A DNA stretch of 64,000 bases from JAWPMT01 sp965267435 (GCA_965267435.1 OZ253960.1:2542001-2606000), one strand, 5' to 3'. Counted from the first letter of the stretch, positions 34,847-44,490 are shown. A program made the numbers and translations. The notes: generated by a model from the sequence alone, not told the origin.

Positions 34847-36541
34847 CTATTTCGAGGCATCGTAAACTACCTCACCTCCGACGATGGTCATCAATACCTG
34901 AGCCTCCAGGATCTCGTCCTCAGCAATTGTCATGATATCTCGATCGAGGATGGTAAAATCAGCTAGCTTTCCCTGCTCAATGGAACCGGTGACTTCTTCC
35001 TGAAAAGCACCATATGCCGCATCGATGGTGTAGGAACGCAACGCCTGGTCCCGTGTCATCTTCTGCTCGGGCTCATATCCTCCGGCCGGGTTGCCCTCTA
35101 GTGTGCGCCGAGATACTGAAGCGTAGAATGACGCCAACGGATCGATCGGCTCCACAGGCGCATCTGTGCCATTGACGATGCGAGCACCAGATTCTAACAG
35201 CGTCTGCCAAACATAGGCTCCCTCTTCAATACGCTCTCGCCCCAGGCGATTGATAGCCCATGGTCTGTCCGAAGACATGTGGATTGCCTGCATGGCAGGG
35301 ATCACCCCAAGCTCCGCAAATCGAGGAATATCGTCCCCATTGATATGTTGGGCATGCTCAATACGGAATCGGTGATCAGTTGTCTGCTCTGGGAATGCCT
35401 CAAATGCCTTTTGATAGATATCAAGCACCTCCCTATTCCCCCGATCTCCGATAGCATGAGTACATACCTGGAAGCCTGCCTCTGCTGCTCTCATAGTTAC
35501 ATCTTCTATTTCTTCCATGGGCGTCACATTGTGACCGAATACCCCCGGCGCATCACTATATTCTTCCAGCAGCCAAGCACCGCGCGAACCCAATGCCCCA
35601 TCGCTGTAGAGCTTCACAGCTCGGATGTTTAGCAATTGATCAGATGTGTCAACGACGGGCCCGCTGGAGAAAAACTCCTGAAGAAGCGGCTCATCACGTC
35701 CACTTAACATGACATGGAGTCGAAGAGACAGTTGATCTGCTGCCTTGAATTGACGGAATAGCGCTACGTCTTCGGTACCGGACCCGGCCTGATGAAAGCC
35801 CGTAAGGCCATGCTCACGACAGGACTCGAGCGCCATAGCAAGTACTCTTTCCCGGCGTTCCTGGGACTCGGCGGGTATCACCCTTACGATCGAACCTTGG
35901 GCGGTCTCATTGAAAATACCTGTGGGTTGGCCTGTGAGCCCTTTGAATATTTCGCCCCCATCGGGATTGGCTGTCGCTGCATCGACGCCCGCCTTTTCCA
36001 TTGCTCGTGCATTGGCCAACCCCGCATGGCCACTTGCATGCTTCAACCATACGGGATGATTGGGCACGGCTTCACTGAGCAAGTCATGTGTGGGAAAGCC
36101 TTTGATCACGTCTTCCGGAGAGTTCGTCCACTTGTCCTGGTGCCAACCCCGACCCACGATCCACTCGCCTTCCGGCGTCTCAGCTGCGCGCTCCGCTACG
36201 GCATCCACCAGTTCGCTGTAGCTTTTTACCTCTCGCAGATCGACGTTGATGAGGTTTTGGCCCACTCCCATGATGTGCGCATGGCCCTCAATGAACCCAG
36301 GGTATACATACTTCCCTTCCAGATCCAATTGCTGCGTCTCTTCTCCGATATAACCGGACACTTCGCTATTGCTGCCCACGGCCAGGATTTTACCATCCCT
36401 GATGGCCACGGCTTCTGCCCGATGATTATTGGCATCCACAGTGTAGATTCGAGTATTCAGAATGACCACATCTGCGGGATCCTGGGTGGTACAACTTTGA
36501 TAAAAAACGGCAACTAATAGTAGTAGAATAGAGCTTCTCAT
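34847..36541 (-). CDS. Lipoprotein amidohydrolase, YtcJ-like
   Basis: The product is 564 residues. The N-terminus has a lipobox-like LVAVFYQSC. The sequence VILNTRIYTVDANNHRAEAVAIRDGKILAVG and FIEGHAHIMGVG (HxH metal motif) start the amidohydrolase fold. VKLYSDGALGSRGAWLLEEYSD, CTHAIGDRGNREVLD, RIEHAQHI and NGTDAPVEPIDPL are all YtcJ/metal-dependent hydrolase signatures. It probably hydrolyses a C-N bond of a small molecule in the periplasm, attached by lipid to a membrane. Substrate unknown. Its start codon is back to back with the upstream region of rpsA. Confidence 0.9.
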   Translation of the reverse strand: MRSSILLLLVAVFYQSCTTQDPADVVILNTRIYTVDANNHRAEAVAIRDGKILAVGSNSEVSGYIGEETQQLDLEGKYVYPGFIEGHAHIMGVGQNLINVDLREVKSYSELVDAVAERAAETPEGEWIVGRGWHQDKWTNSPEDVIKGFPTHDLLSEAVPNHPVWLKHASGHAGLANARAMEKAGVDAATANPDGGEIFKGLTGQPTGIFNETAQGSIVRVIPAESQERRERVLAMALESCREHGLTGFHQAGSGTEDVALFRQFKAADQLSLRLHVMLSGRDEPLLQEFFSSGPVVDTSDQLLNIRAVKLYSDGALGSRGAWLLEEYSDAPGVFGHNVTPMEEIEDVTMRAAEAGFQVCTHAIGDRGNREVLDIYQKAFEAFPEQTTDHRFRIEHAQHINGDDIPRFAELGVIPAMQAIHMSSDRPWAINRLGRERIEEGAYVWQTLLESGARIVNGTDAPVEPIDPLASFYASVSRRTLEGNPAGGYEPEQKMTRDQALRSYTIDAAYGAFQEEVTGSIEQGKLADFTILDRDIMTIAEDEILEAQVLMTIVGGEVVYDASK

Positions 36542-36635
36542 TGAAGGCGCATTTAGTTCGAAAGCCTAAAACTACAGCCTCTCTATTATCCTTTGGAAAA
36601 AAATGGTTTATATATTCATTTATTCCTATTTCACT

Positions 36636-36643
36636 TAACTTTG
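36636..36643 (+). promoter_or_regulatory. -7 promoter box of rpsA
   Basis: TAACTTTG matches the Bacteroidota TAnnTTTG consensus exactly and lies about 105 bases before the chosen rpsA start, leaving a leader of roughly 95 bases. The upstream TTG-type -33 box is not clear in the T-rich sequence before it. The position supports the start at 36748 over any in-frame ATG further upstream (for example 36541). Confidence 0.6.
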
Positions 36644-36747
36644 CGCCTCGGTTCAAAAGGACCGCCCTAAAAGGGGATTGTAAAACCAAATCCAATTGGC
36701 TGGATCTCGACCAATTGGCGTATCGAAGGGATCACACAAAAAACATT

Positions 36748-38973
36748 ATGGCAAAAGAAAAGAAAGAAGAACTCAAGGACGCCGCAGAAGAGACAACACA
36801 GGTGGAAGAAACTGTAGAAGCCCAGGCAGAAGAGAGTTCGACAGAGGCGGAGGCAAAAACTGAAGAGGAAACATCTACAGAAGAAGTAGAGGCCAAAGCC
36901 GAAGAAGCAAAGGAAGAGGTCGAGGAACCTCAGCCTGAAGCTGAGCCAGAAAAGAAAGAAGAAGTCGCCGAAGTAGCTGAGGCACCAGCCGAAGAAGCAC
37001 CTAAAGCTGAGGACAAGCCGGAGGCCGAAGAGCCAGCGGCAGAAGAAAAAGCAGAGCCGGTAGCCAAAGAGAAGAAAGCACCTGCTGCTAAGGAAGAGAA
37101 GAAGCCGGCGAAAAAGGAAAAAGCACCAAAGAAAGAAGAGGGACCCGCTATCGAGGACTGGTCTTTGCCTGAAGATGAAGGTTTTGGTGACACCTACAGC
37201 GACGACGAGCGCAAGAAAATGGAGGAGTTGTACACTTCAACCCTCACAGAAATCAATGAAAAGGAAGTCATCACAGGCCGTGTAGTAGGCGTGACGGACA
37301 GGGACGTAATCGTGAACATCGGCTTTAAGTCTGATGGACTCGTCTCCCTATCGGAATTCCGTGACATCGAAGACCTGAAAGCCGGTGATGAAGTAGAGGT
37401 ATATATAGAGGAGCAGGAAAATGCCAATGGGCAGCTGATCCTATCGCGTAGAAAGGCAAAGATTGTCAAGGCCTGGGAAAACATCCAGAAGGCGCTTGAT
37501 TTCGATGAGGTGATCGACGGTATGGTCAAGCGACGCACCAAAGGTGGATTGATCGTCGACATTTACGGTGTCGAGGCGTTCTTGCCAGGATCTCAGATCG
37601 ATGTGAAGCCCATCAGGGACTTTGACATATTCGTCGGTAAGAAGATGGAGGTGAAGGTCGTGAAGATCAACTACAACAACGACAACGTAGTAGTATCTCA
37701 CAAAGTACTCATCGAGAAGGACCTCGAGCAGCAGAAGGCCGAGATCCTCAACAACCTGGAGAAAGGTCAGGTACTCGAAGGTGTGATCAAGAACATGACC
37801 AACTTCGGTGTCTTCATCGATTTGGGAGGTGTGGATGGTCTACTCCACATTACGGATATCTCCTGGGGTCGTATCAACCACCCGGAAGAGGTCCTCGCAC
37901 TCGACGAGAAGGTCAATATCGTGGTACTCGACTTCGACGACGACAAAAAGAGAATCTCTCTCGGCATGAAGCAGCTGACTGCCCATCCTTGGGATTCACT
38001 GGATGCCAAGATCGACATAGGATCGAAGGTCAAAGGAAAGATCGTGAATGTCGCAGACTATGGCGCATTCCTGGAGATCATACCAGGTGTCGAAGGTCTT
38101 ATCCACGTTTCGGAAATGTCCTGGTCTCAGCACCTGCGAAATCCTCAGGATTTCATGGGCGTCGGAGACGAGATGGAGGCGGTCGTGCTGACGATTGATC
38201 GCGACGAGCGCAAAATGTCCCTGGGCATCAAGCAGCTCACGGAAGATCCCTGGACGAAGCAGGATCTCCTCACAAAATATGCACTGGGCACCAAGCACAG
38301 TGGTATCGTGCGCAACTTGACCAACTTCGGACTCTTCATCGAGTTGGAAGAAGGAATCGACGGTCTTGTTCACGTCTCAGACTTGTCCTGGACGAAGAAG
38401 ATCAAGCACCCATCCGAGTTTGTAAAGGTCGGTGATGAACTAGAAGTTGTCGTGATGGAGCTCGACACTGAAAATCGTCGCCTGGCCCTGAGCCACAAGC
38501 ACCTCGAAGAAAACCCTTGGGATACTTTCGAGACAGTATTTACCAGAGGTTCAGTGCACAAGTGTACCATCGTTGGCCGTACAGAGAAAGGCGCTCTACT
38601 CGAGCTTCCTTACGGACTGGAGGGCCACTGCAACAACAAGAACTTGTTGAAAGAAGATGGCACGAATGCATCTGAGGGTGAGACTTTGGACTTCAAAGTG
38701 CTTGAATTCTCCAAGGACGACAAGCGAATCATCTTGTCACATACTGGCATGTGGAAGAAGATGGATGAAACCAAGCGCAAGTCCACTCCTAGTGGTGGCG
38801 GCGGAGGCCAGCGTGGTAAGACCCTGGAGAAGATCAACCAGGGAACTGAGAAGTCTACGTTGGGTGATATCGCCGCTCTGTCCGCTCTAAAACAGCAGAT
38901 GGAAGGAGGCGACAAGCCAGCGGAGAAAGAGGAGAAAGAAGAGAAGCCTAAGGCTACCAAAGCGAAGAAGTAA
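36748..38973 (+). CDS. rpsA: 30S ribosomal protein S1 with a long acidic N-terminal extension
   Basis: The product is 741 residues from ATG 36748. Residues 2 to about 145 are almost only Glu, Ala, Lys, Pro and Thr (disordered, repetitive). Six S1/OB repeats follow at about 172, 252, 341, 427, 517 and 604; the clearest are GVIKNMTNFGVFIDLGGVDGLLHITDISW and GIVRNLTNFGLFIELEEGIDGLVHVSDLSW. The C-terminal ~70 residues are again Lys/Glu/Gly-rich. S1 recruits mRNA to the ribosome, which matters in this phylum where Shine-Dalgarno sites are rare. Most Bacteroidota S1 proteins are about 600 residues, so the extension is notable. A second start 69 codons upstream is in frame but lies before the promoter. 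Confidence 0.95.
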   Translation: MAKEKKEELKDAAEETTQVEETVEAQAEESSTEAEAKTEEETSTEEVEAKAEEAKEEVEEPQPEAEPEKKEEVAEVAEAPAEEAPKAEDKPEAEEPAAEEKAEPVAKEKKAPAAKEEKKPAKKEKAPKKEEGPAIEDWSLPEDEGFGDTYSDDERKKMEELYTSTLTEINEKEVITGRVVGVTDRDVIVNIGFKSDGLVSLSEFRDIEDLKAGDEVEVYIEEQENANGQLILSRRKAKIVKAWENIQKALDFDEVIDGMVKRRTKGGLIVDIYGVEAFLPGSQIDVKPIRDFDIFVGKKMEVKVVKINYNNDNVVVSHKVLIEKDLEQQKAEILNNLEKGQVLEGVIKNMTNFGVFIDLGGVDGLLHITDISWGRINHPEEVLALDEKVNIVVLDFDDDKKRISLGMKQLTAHPWDSLDAKIDIGSKVKGKIVNVADYGAFLEIIPGVEGLIHVSEMSWSQHLRNPQDFMGVGDEMEAVVLTIDRDERKMSLGIKQLTEDPWTKQDLLTKYALGTKHSGIVRNLTNFGLFIELEEGIDGLVHVSDLSWTKKIKHPSEFVKVGDELEVVVMELDTENRRLALSHKHLEENPWDTFETVFTRGSVHKCTIVGRTEKGALLELPYGLEGHCNNKNLLKEDGTNASEGETLDFKVLEFSKDDKRIILSHTGMWKKMDETKRKSTPSGGGGGQRGKTLEKINQGTEKSTLGDIAALSALKQQMEGGDKPAEKEEKEEKPKATKAKK

Positions 38974-39013
38974 GCTCTTTCCGTTACAGGAAATACCGCT
39001 TCAGCCGATGGAT

Positions 39014-39043
39014 GTGGTTTTGATTCGAAAGAGTCAAAACCAC
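39014..39043 (+). other. Perfect 10-bp hairpin after rpsA
   Basis: GTGGTTTTGA (39014-39023) is exactly inverted as TCAAAACCAC (39034-39043), with a 10-base loop. It extends by three more pairs with one bulge. No T-tract follows, so it is not a classic terminator. It could stabilise the rpsA 3' end or act in processing before the tRNA-Cys gene 33 bases downstream. Confidence 0.55.
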
Positions 39044-39076
39044 TCCATTATAAATTATTAGCTTTACGAAGCTTAC

Positions 39077-39147
39077 GGTTCCGTGGCCGAGTGGCTAGGC
39101 AGAGGTCTGCAAAACCTTTTACAGCGGTTCGAATCCGCTCGGAACCT
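39077..39147 (+). tRNA. tRNA-Cys (GCA)
   Basis: The cloverleaf is complete: acceptor GGTTCCG/CGGAACC, D arm GCC/GGC, anticodon loop CTGCAAA with GCA, T arm AGCGG-TTCGAAT-CCGCT and discriminator U73, the Cys identity base. CCA is not encoded. It is followed at once by a terminator. Confidence 0.95.
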
Positions 39148-39156
39148 CAAGGAAGA

Positions 39157-39181
39157 AGCCCGCAATGCGCGGGCTTTTTTT
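39157..39181 (+). terminator. Rho-independent terminator after tRNA-Cys
   Basis: Stem AGCCCGC/GCGGGCT, loop AATGC, then TTTTTT. It lies 9 bases after the tRNA. Confidence 0.92.
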
Positions 39182-39335
39182 ATTGTCTCAATTTCGCCAG
39201 TAGATGAGCAAGGAAAAACACCGTGCTACGGATGAAACAGTCTATTGCCCAATTGAGCAAGAAATGCTCAGGATGTTGAAATAAATGGCCCTTCGCGCTG
39301 TTACATAAATTGTGAGATCACCTAATTTTCCCACT

Positions 39336-40193
39336 ATGAAGCGGAGCATCGCCTTGGTTTTGTGGCTCGCTGCCCTGTCTGTCCATGGCCAAAACTTCTT
39401 TTCGTGGCAATACAACGATCGGTACTTTTCTGTAGCAGCCGGGACAGGAATGACCCAATATTTTGGTGAGCTCAAGGATGACTGGAAGATTCGCCAACGA
39501 TTATCCCATGCATCGTTGGGTTTCGAAGCCCGGCTCTTAAGCCAGGTGGGTGCCAGAGCGGAATTCATTTACTATAACCTTAAAGGAGATGACCGCCAGG
39601 CCGCCGACAGCAGCTTCCAAAGACAGCGCAATCTCAGATTCACTTCCCGCAATTTTGAATTCAACCTACAGGGGATACTCTATCTCAAAAAATACAGAGG
39701 CAATTATCATAAACGTGCAGCTTTTGACCCGTACCTGGGACTCGGCGTGGCAGTCACCAGCTTCAACCCTAAGACTGACCTGGACAGTGTGATCTACACT
39801 TTGAGGGATGTGAAGACAGAAGGCAAATCCTATAGCAAGTTCGCCGTAGCTCTCCCTCTGTCGCTCGGTGTCAAGCTACGTCTTAACGAATTCATCAACT
39901 TTAACCTGGAGCTCAGCTACCGATACGCATTTACGGACTACCTGGACGATGTCTCTACCACCTTCCTCGAAGAGGATGGTTCCATACCCGCGAGACTCTC
40001 CAACAGAAAGCGAGAAGCCAAAATCGACGGTGAATTCGCAATTATCAATCAGGAGCATTTCGACGCCATGGTTTTCGGCGCTCCCCGTGGCAATGACAAA
40101 ACAAGGGACAGTTACCTGTTTGTGATGTTCAAATTGGAGGTGTTCTTACCAGGCGGATCCGGACCGATGTTTAAGAAACCATCGGCCTACTAG
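39336..40193 (+). CDS. Outer membrane beta-barrel protein, DUF6089/PorG-like
   Basis: The product is about 285 residues from ATG 39336 (signal peptide MKRSIALVLWLAALSVHGQ); an in-frame ATG 24 bases upstream gives a poorer signal. Visible elements are RYFSVAAGTGMTQYFGELKDD, EFNLQGILYLKKY, FDPYLGLGVAVTSFNP, KLRLNEFINFNLELSYRYAFTDYLDDVS and SYLFVMFKLEVFLPG. This is the pattern of the DUF6089 family, which includes PorG, a T9SS outer-membrane component. Canonical PorG would be encoded once per genome; this may be PorG or a paralogue. No other T9SS core gene is adjacent. Confidence 0.7.
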   Translation: MKRSIALVLWLAALSVHGQNFFSWQYNDRYFSVAAGTGMTQYFGELKDDWKIRQRLSHASLGFEARLLSQVGARAEFIYYNLKGDDRQAADSSFQRQRNLRFTSRNFEFNLQGILYLKKYRGNYHKRAAFDPYLGLGVAVTSFNPKTDLDSVIYTLRDVKTEGKSYSKFAVALPLSLGVKLRLNEFINFNLELSYRYAFTDYLDDVSTTFLEEDGSIPARLSNRKREAKIDGEFAIINQEHFDAMVFGAPRGNDKTRDSYLFVMFKLEVFLPGGSGPMFKKPSAY

Positions 40194-40207
40194 CCCAGAA
40201 TCTCCGA

Positions 40208-40813
40208 CTATTCATATCCCTCAAATGGGCCCAGATCCTGCTCGTGAAAGTCCGCCTTGTGAAACTGGAATAGCACGACGACAGTACGGATCAGGATCAA
40301 TAGGTCCAGTCGCCAATTCACTCTTTTGGCATAATCCACATCATAATCAAATCGCTCTGGCCAGGAAAGCGTATTCCTTCCATTCACCTGAGCCCAACCG
40401 GTGATACCCGGACGCACATCGTGACGGTGGCGATGGTACTCGGTATAGAGTGGCAGATACTTCTCAAATAGGGGACGAGGACCTATCAGGCTCATGTCTC
40501 CGCGGAAGACATTCCAGAGCTGCGGCAACTCGTCCAGGGAAGTCCTCCTAAGGAAACTTCCTCCAAAAACCGGCGTGAAGCCGTCACTCTGAAGCGTACG
40601 GAACTTCACAAGGACAAAAGGTATCTCACGCATACCCACTCGCTCCTGGCGAAACATCGCCTGACCTCCATTAGTCAGCGCGAGGAACACATAGATCCCG
40701 AACATCAATGGAGTGGTCAGCATTAGCATCAAGACTGACATCAAAAGGTCAAGCGCTCTCTTGAAGTATTGGGTGTACAGAGACTGGGGTATATGGCTCA
40801 TGTCCTCAGTCAA
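40208..40813 (-). CDS. Undecaprenyl-phosphate sugar phosphotransferase (bacterial sugar transferase family)
   Basis: The product is 201 residues; the Met at residue 5 is an alternative start. After the N-terminal membrane helix (LDLLMSVLMLMLTTPLMFGIY) come MFRQERVGM, FVLVKFRTL, LRRTSLDELPQLWNVFRGDMSLIGPRP and RPGITGWAQVNGRN, the complete minimal PglC/WcaJ catalytic domain. It attaches a sugar-1-phosphate to undecaprenyl phosphate to start a glycan such as an O-antigen, exopolysaccharide or protein glycan. It stands alone here rather than in a polysaccharide cluster. It may serve the A-LPS or protein glycosylation systems typical of T9SS bacteria; that is inference. Confidence 0.92.
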   Translation of the reverse strand: MTEDMSHIPQSLYTQYFKRALDLLMSVLMLMLTTPLMFGIYVFLALTNGGQAMFRQERVGMREIPFVLVKFRTLQSDGFTPVFGGSFLRRTSLDELPQLWNVFRGDMSLIGPRPLFEKYLPLYTEYHRHRHDVRPGITGWAQVNGRNTLSWPERFDYDVDYAKRVNWRLDLLILIRTVVVLFQFHKADFHEQDLGPFEGYE

Positions 40814-40910
40814 ATCCTTGCAGGGGATAAATCAAATAAGTCATTAGATTTGGAGCAATTTAAAATAATAGCGAGAGTCTCATTCCATCCAGTTCTCATA
40901 TCGGTACAAA

Positions 40911-43331
40911 ATGAAAGTAATTCGGTTTGTATTTTTCCTCATCATCACGCTCTCTTTTCTCGTCTTTCTCAACTCCCCATACAATGGTATCCCACCACTC
41001 GGAAAGCTGCTGAGCCCCCATCAGGGATTCTGGCAGAATGCCGAGGCAGATGCCATAAACACGCCTCCGACGATCAAGCTCGAAGGACTCAGTGACGAAG
41101 TAGTTATCCGATTTGATGAGCAGCTGATCCCTCACATCATTGCCAAGAGTGACGAGGATGCATTTTTCGCCCAAGGGTATGTGACGGCGATGCATCGGTT
41201 GTGGCAAATGGAGTTTACCCTGCACAATACAGCTGGCAGATTATCCGAAATACTGGGAGAACGGTTCCTGGAACGCGATCGTACCCAGCGCCGCAAAGGA
41301 CTTACTTACGGCGCGGAGAGAAGCATGGAACGAACAGCTCAAGACCCAGCGGTTTATAACATGGTCAGCGCCTATACCCGTGGAGTGAATGCTTACATCG
41401 ACCAGCTGGATTACGCAGACCTGCCTTTGGAATACAAACTACTGGACTACGAGCCCGAACCCTGGACGGAATTCAAATGCTTCCTGCTCTTTAGTGAAAT
41501 GGCTGACCAGCTTTCCCGCGGTGAAGTAGACCTGCAAAACACCAATGCGCTACAGATATGGGGTCGAGAGACCTTCGACATCCTGTTTCCGGATATGTTA
41601 CCTGGTGTTGACCCCGTGATTCCTCGAGGAACGCCATTTGATTTCGAGCCCATTCGCGTCGAAAAGCCTGATGTCACATTCCCTCAACCCTTGACAAACG
41701 TACGGATCGAACAGCCAGATCCTCGTAATGGCAGTAATAACTTCGCCGTTTCGGGAACTAAGACCGCTGATGGCTCCGTGCTATTTGCCAACGAACCCGA
41801 CCTGGGACTCAACCAGCCCAGTATCTGGTACATCTGCCACCTGAGCACACCCACTTACAACGTGATGGGTGCCACGCTACCGGGTGCCCCGTACGTGGCC
41901 ATCGGCTTCAACGACTCCATTGCCTGGGGAATGACCAACGCCAAAAGAGACCTTGTGGATTGGTACCTCATTGAGTTCCGTGATAACACGCGAGAGGAAT
42001 ACAAGTACGACGACAAATGGCTAAAAACACAAAAGATCGTAGAGCGGTTTGAGGTGAAGGGAGGCGCTACTGTATACGATACGATCATCTACACGCATTA
42101 CGGGCCGGTAGTTTATGATCGCAACTTTGATGTCAACAGCGACAAGCTCAACCTTGCCATGCGATGGACAGCGCACGACGCCGGTGATCTGGGCTTTTTT
42201 GCCGACCTGAACAAGGCTCGCAACTATGAGGAATACACTGCCGCGCTTACCCGTTTTGTGGGCCCACCACAAAACATTGCTTTTGGTAGTTCAGGTGGCG
42301 ATGTCGCACTGAGGATCAGCGGCAAGTTTCCGGTCAAGTGGGAGGAACAAGGGAAGTTCCTAATGGACGGACGCGATTCACGGCAGGAATGGAAGGCTTA
42401 CATACCATTTGAGCAAGGGTACAATGTACTCAACCCACAGCGGGGCTTTGTGAGCTCCGCCAATCAGCACCCTGGTGACGAGACCTACCCTTACTATGAC
42501 TACGATCACAACTTCGAACACTATCGGAATCGCCGCATCAATGATCGGCTGAATGTGATGAGTGACATCACTGTAGATGACATGAAGCAACTACAAAACG
42601 ACAACTTCAACTATATCGCTTCGGAGTTGCTACCAATGATGCTTGACAGTCTGCAATTCGATTCCGCCCACCTCAATACACCGACCGGTCAAATCTATTC
42701 GGACTTACGCGCATGGGACTATTTCAACGCGCCAGACCTGAAGGCCCCTACGGTCTTCGAGCTGTGGCAGGATTCTCTTTTCAATCTCGTCTGGGACGAG
42801 TTTCGTGACCAGGAGGTCACTCTCAGGCGGCCTGGTCGAGCCAATACGATTCATTTACTGGCCAACATGCCCGAATTCGAGTTTTTCGATGTTCAGGCCA
42901 CAAGTCGGGTAGAAACGACCGGTGACTTATTTCGCATGTCATTTGACCGGGCACTTGAGGGACTGGAACAATGGATTGGAGAAAATGATGACGACTATGT
43001 GTGGTACAGGTTCAAGAATACCACCATCCGCCACATCCTTGGCATCGGCCCGTTTTCGAGGTCCGGTGTACGCATTGGCGGCAATCACAACATTGTGAAC
43101 GCGGCCTCAGGTACGCACGGTCCCTCATGGCGAATGGTGGTCCAGTTGGACAGTACAGGCACCCGCGCCTGGGGCGTATATCCAGGGAGCCAATCAGGAA
43201 ACCCCGGAAACCCGACCTACGGCCACCTGATAGATGCCTGGGCCGCTGGGGAATACTACCCTTTATTGTTCTCCCGGGACATCGCTTCCGATCAGGAGCA
43301 GATCATACACAACCTCACATTAACTCCCTGA
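40911..43331 (+). CDS. Penicillin acylase family protein (Ntn hydrolase)
   Basis: The product is 806 residues with an N-terminal membrane anchor or signal (FVFFLIITLSFLVFLN). The alpha-chain part holds DEQLIPHIIAKSDEDAFFAQGYVTAMHRLWQME. The beta chain starts at Ser275 in DPRNGSNNFAVSG, the autocatalytic cleavage site of penicillin/acyl-homoserine-lactone acylases, followed by ANEPDLGLNQPSIWYICHL. GQSGNP-like residues near the end (PGSQSGNPGNPTY) are also conserved. It cleaves amide bonds of N-acyl compounds in the periplasm: beta-lactams, AHL signals or N-acyl amino acids. The following small membrane gene starts 7 bases later. Confidence 0.92.
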   Translation: MKVIRFVFFLIITLSFLVFLNSPYNGIPPLGKLLSPHQGFWQNAEADAINTPPTIKLEGLSDEVVIRFDEQLIPHIIAKSDEDAFFAQGYVTAMHRLWQMEFTLHNTAGRLSEILGERFLERDRTQRRKGLTYGAERSMERTAQDPAVYNMVSAYTRGVNAYIDQLDYADLPLEYKLLDYEPEPWTEFKCFLLFSEMADQLSRGEVDLQNTNALQIWGRETFDILFPDMLPGVDPVIPRGTPFDFEPIRVEKPDVTFPQPLTNVRIEQPDPRNGSNNFAVSGTKTADGSVLFANEPDLGLNQPSIWYICHLSTPTYNVMGATLPGAPYVAIGFNDSIAWGMTNAKRDLVDWYLIEFRDNTREEYKYDDKWLKTQKIVERFEVKGGATVYDTIIYTHYGPVVYDRNFDVNSDKLNLAMRWTAHDAGDLGFFADLNKARNYEEYTAALTRFVGPPQNIAFGSSGGDVALRISGKFPVKWEEQGKFLMDGRDSRQEWKAYIPFEQGYNVLNPQRGFVSSANQHPGDETYPYYDYDHNFEHYRNRRINDRLNVMSDITVDDMKQLQNDNFNYIASELLPMMLDSLQFDSAHLNTPTGQIYSDLRAWDYFNAPDLKAPTVFELWQDSLFNLVWDEFRDQEVTLRRPGRANTIHLLANMPEFEFFDVQATSRVETTGDLFRMSFDRALEGLEQWIGENDDDYVWYRFKNTTIRHILGIGPFSRSGVRIGGNHNIVNAASGTHGPSWRMVVQLDSTGTRAWGVYPGSQSGNPGNPTYGHLIDAWAAGEYYPLLFSRDIASDQEQIIHNLTLTP

Positions 43332-43338
43332 CAAAGAC

Positions 43339-43710
43339 ATGAAATTGCTATTACGCCTGATCCTGATTGGCCTGATGGCCTACTTTCTATTGAATTATAT
43401 ACCGTGGTGGTCATTGGCCATTATGGCCGCCTTTGCCGGGCTGATCATCCCAAGCTCAGGGTTGAACTCCTTTATCTCTGGCTTTTTGGGTGGGGGTCTG
43501 GTATGGCTCTACCTCAGCTGGAAAATCGACAAAGACACTAGCTCTGTCCTCACAGACAAGATGGTCCAGCTCTTCCCCATCGATGATACCAATCTATTGA
43601 TTTTGGGCGCTGGCATTCTTGGCGGATTGATCGCTGGCTTCGGCGCTTTGACAGGCACCAGCTTTCGACAGATATTCATGAAAAAGAAGAAGAGGAGTCT
43701 TTACACATAA
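43339..43710 (+). CDS. Small membrane protein of unknown function
   Basis: The product is 123 residues with three or four hydrophobic segments (MKLLLRLILIGLMAYFLLNY; WSLAIMAAFAGLIIPSS; FISGFLGGGLVWLYLSW; LLILGAGILGGLIAGFGAL) and a basic tail (KKKKRS). It starts 7 bases after the acylase stop and is probably cotranscribed. The layout resembles conserved unannotated Bacteroidota membrane proteins; function unknown. Confidence 0.75.
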   Translation: MKLLLRLILIGLMAYFLLNYIPWWSLAIMAAFAGLIIPSSGLNSFISGFLGGGLVWLYLSWKIDKDTSSVLTDKMVQLFPIDDTNLLILGAGILGGLIAGFGALTGTSFRQIFMKKKKRSLYT

Positions 43711-44240
43711 TCGGCTCCTTTTGTCCTGAGGACGGGTGCATCCTGAGTATTCAGGTATCCCTACTCATTCACCCCTGTAACCCATTCACTACCAGAAAAT
43801 ACCAGCTCACCCGGCAGCTGCTTTCACCAGTATCTGTTACTTTGAATTATGCCATTTTTGGATTAACATCGTGCAGAGAAAGGCACTAGCGACAGTGCGA
43901 TTTAAACAACATTGCACATCCCGCTAGTGGACGATTAAGAACCATGTAAATCGGTCGTGTACTCTCTTATCTGGCCTACCTGTGATGTCAAGAGGAGAGG
44001 CGTGTATCTTGAGCAAACCTATAAAGGTACACGAAAAAGCCACACAAAAGCCAAAAGTGGATATTTTGTGCACAAGGACCTTTATATCTAATTTTTCCTG
44101 TTCATAAGTACCTGATTTTAAGATCATTTCCTGTTAGGATAATGTAGATTTCTTTTATCCACTTTCAGGTATTCTGCCCCCAGCAGCCTTATATCTTAGC
44201 TCTGAAATCAATCGCTAATAACGACTAATCATTCCGAGCT
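43711..44240. other. 530-base non-coding gap before the small lipoprotein
   Basis: No gene is seen. A 10-bp perfect palindrome TTGTGCACAA lies at 44066-44075, 165 bases before the lipoprotein start. A short inverted pair GCACT/AGTGC lies near 43885. Either may be regulatory; neither matches a site I recognise. Confidence 0.4.
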
Positions 44241-44411
44241 ATGAAAAGACTTAAACTAGCCACCATTGCCCTCTCTTTCATGTTTGTTGTTGGACTTTCT
44301 TCTTGCGGAGAAGACACTGTCATGGAAGAAATTATTGATAATGCTGAATTGAACAGCCCCTCATTTGAAACTGGGCAGCGTCCTGGCACTCAAAAACCTC
44401 CAGGAAGCTAA
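44241..44411 (+). CDS. Tiny lipoprotein (56 residues)
   Basis: ATG 44241 opens a 56-residue frame: basic start MKRLKLA, hydrophobic core, lipobox VGLSSC with Cys22, then an acidic and Pro/Gly-rich tail (GEDTVMEEIIDNAEL; TGQRPGTQKPPGS). The signal peptide II pattern is very clear for such a short frame. A strong terminator follows 80 bases after the stop and a TPR membrane protein gene begins shortly after. Function unknown; possibly a peptide-like partner of the TPR protein. Start context and composition are those of a real gene. Confidence 0.75.
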   Translation: MKRLKLATIALSFMFVVGLSSCGEDTVMEEIIDNAELNSPSFETGQRPGTQKPPGS

Positions 44412-44490
44412 AGAGATCTGCACGATCTTATAGACCATTTATCGAGCATTATTGTCGTTTTGGCAAAAAACGTTGCTTAAAATATATTAG

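Noticed and set aside
36541..36747. 69-codon extension of rpsA upstream of 36748
   Set aside because: The TAACTTTG promoter box lies at 36636-36643 within it and the extension has no S1-like sequence.
39014..39043. Terminator of rpsA
   Set aside because: Strong hairpin but no T-tract follows; listed as a hairpin only.
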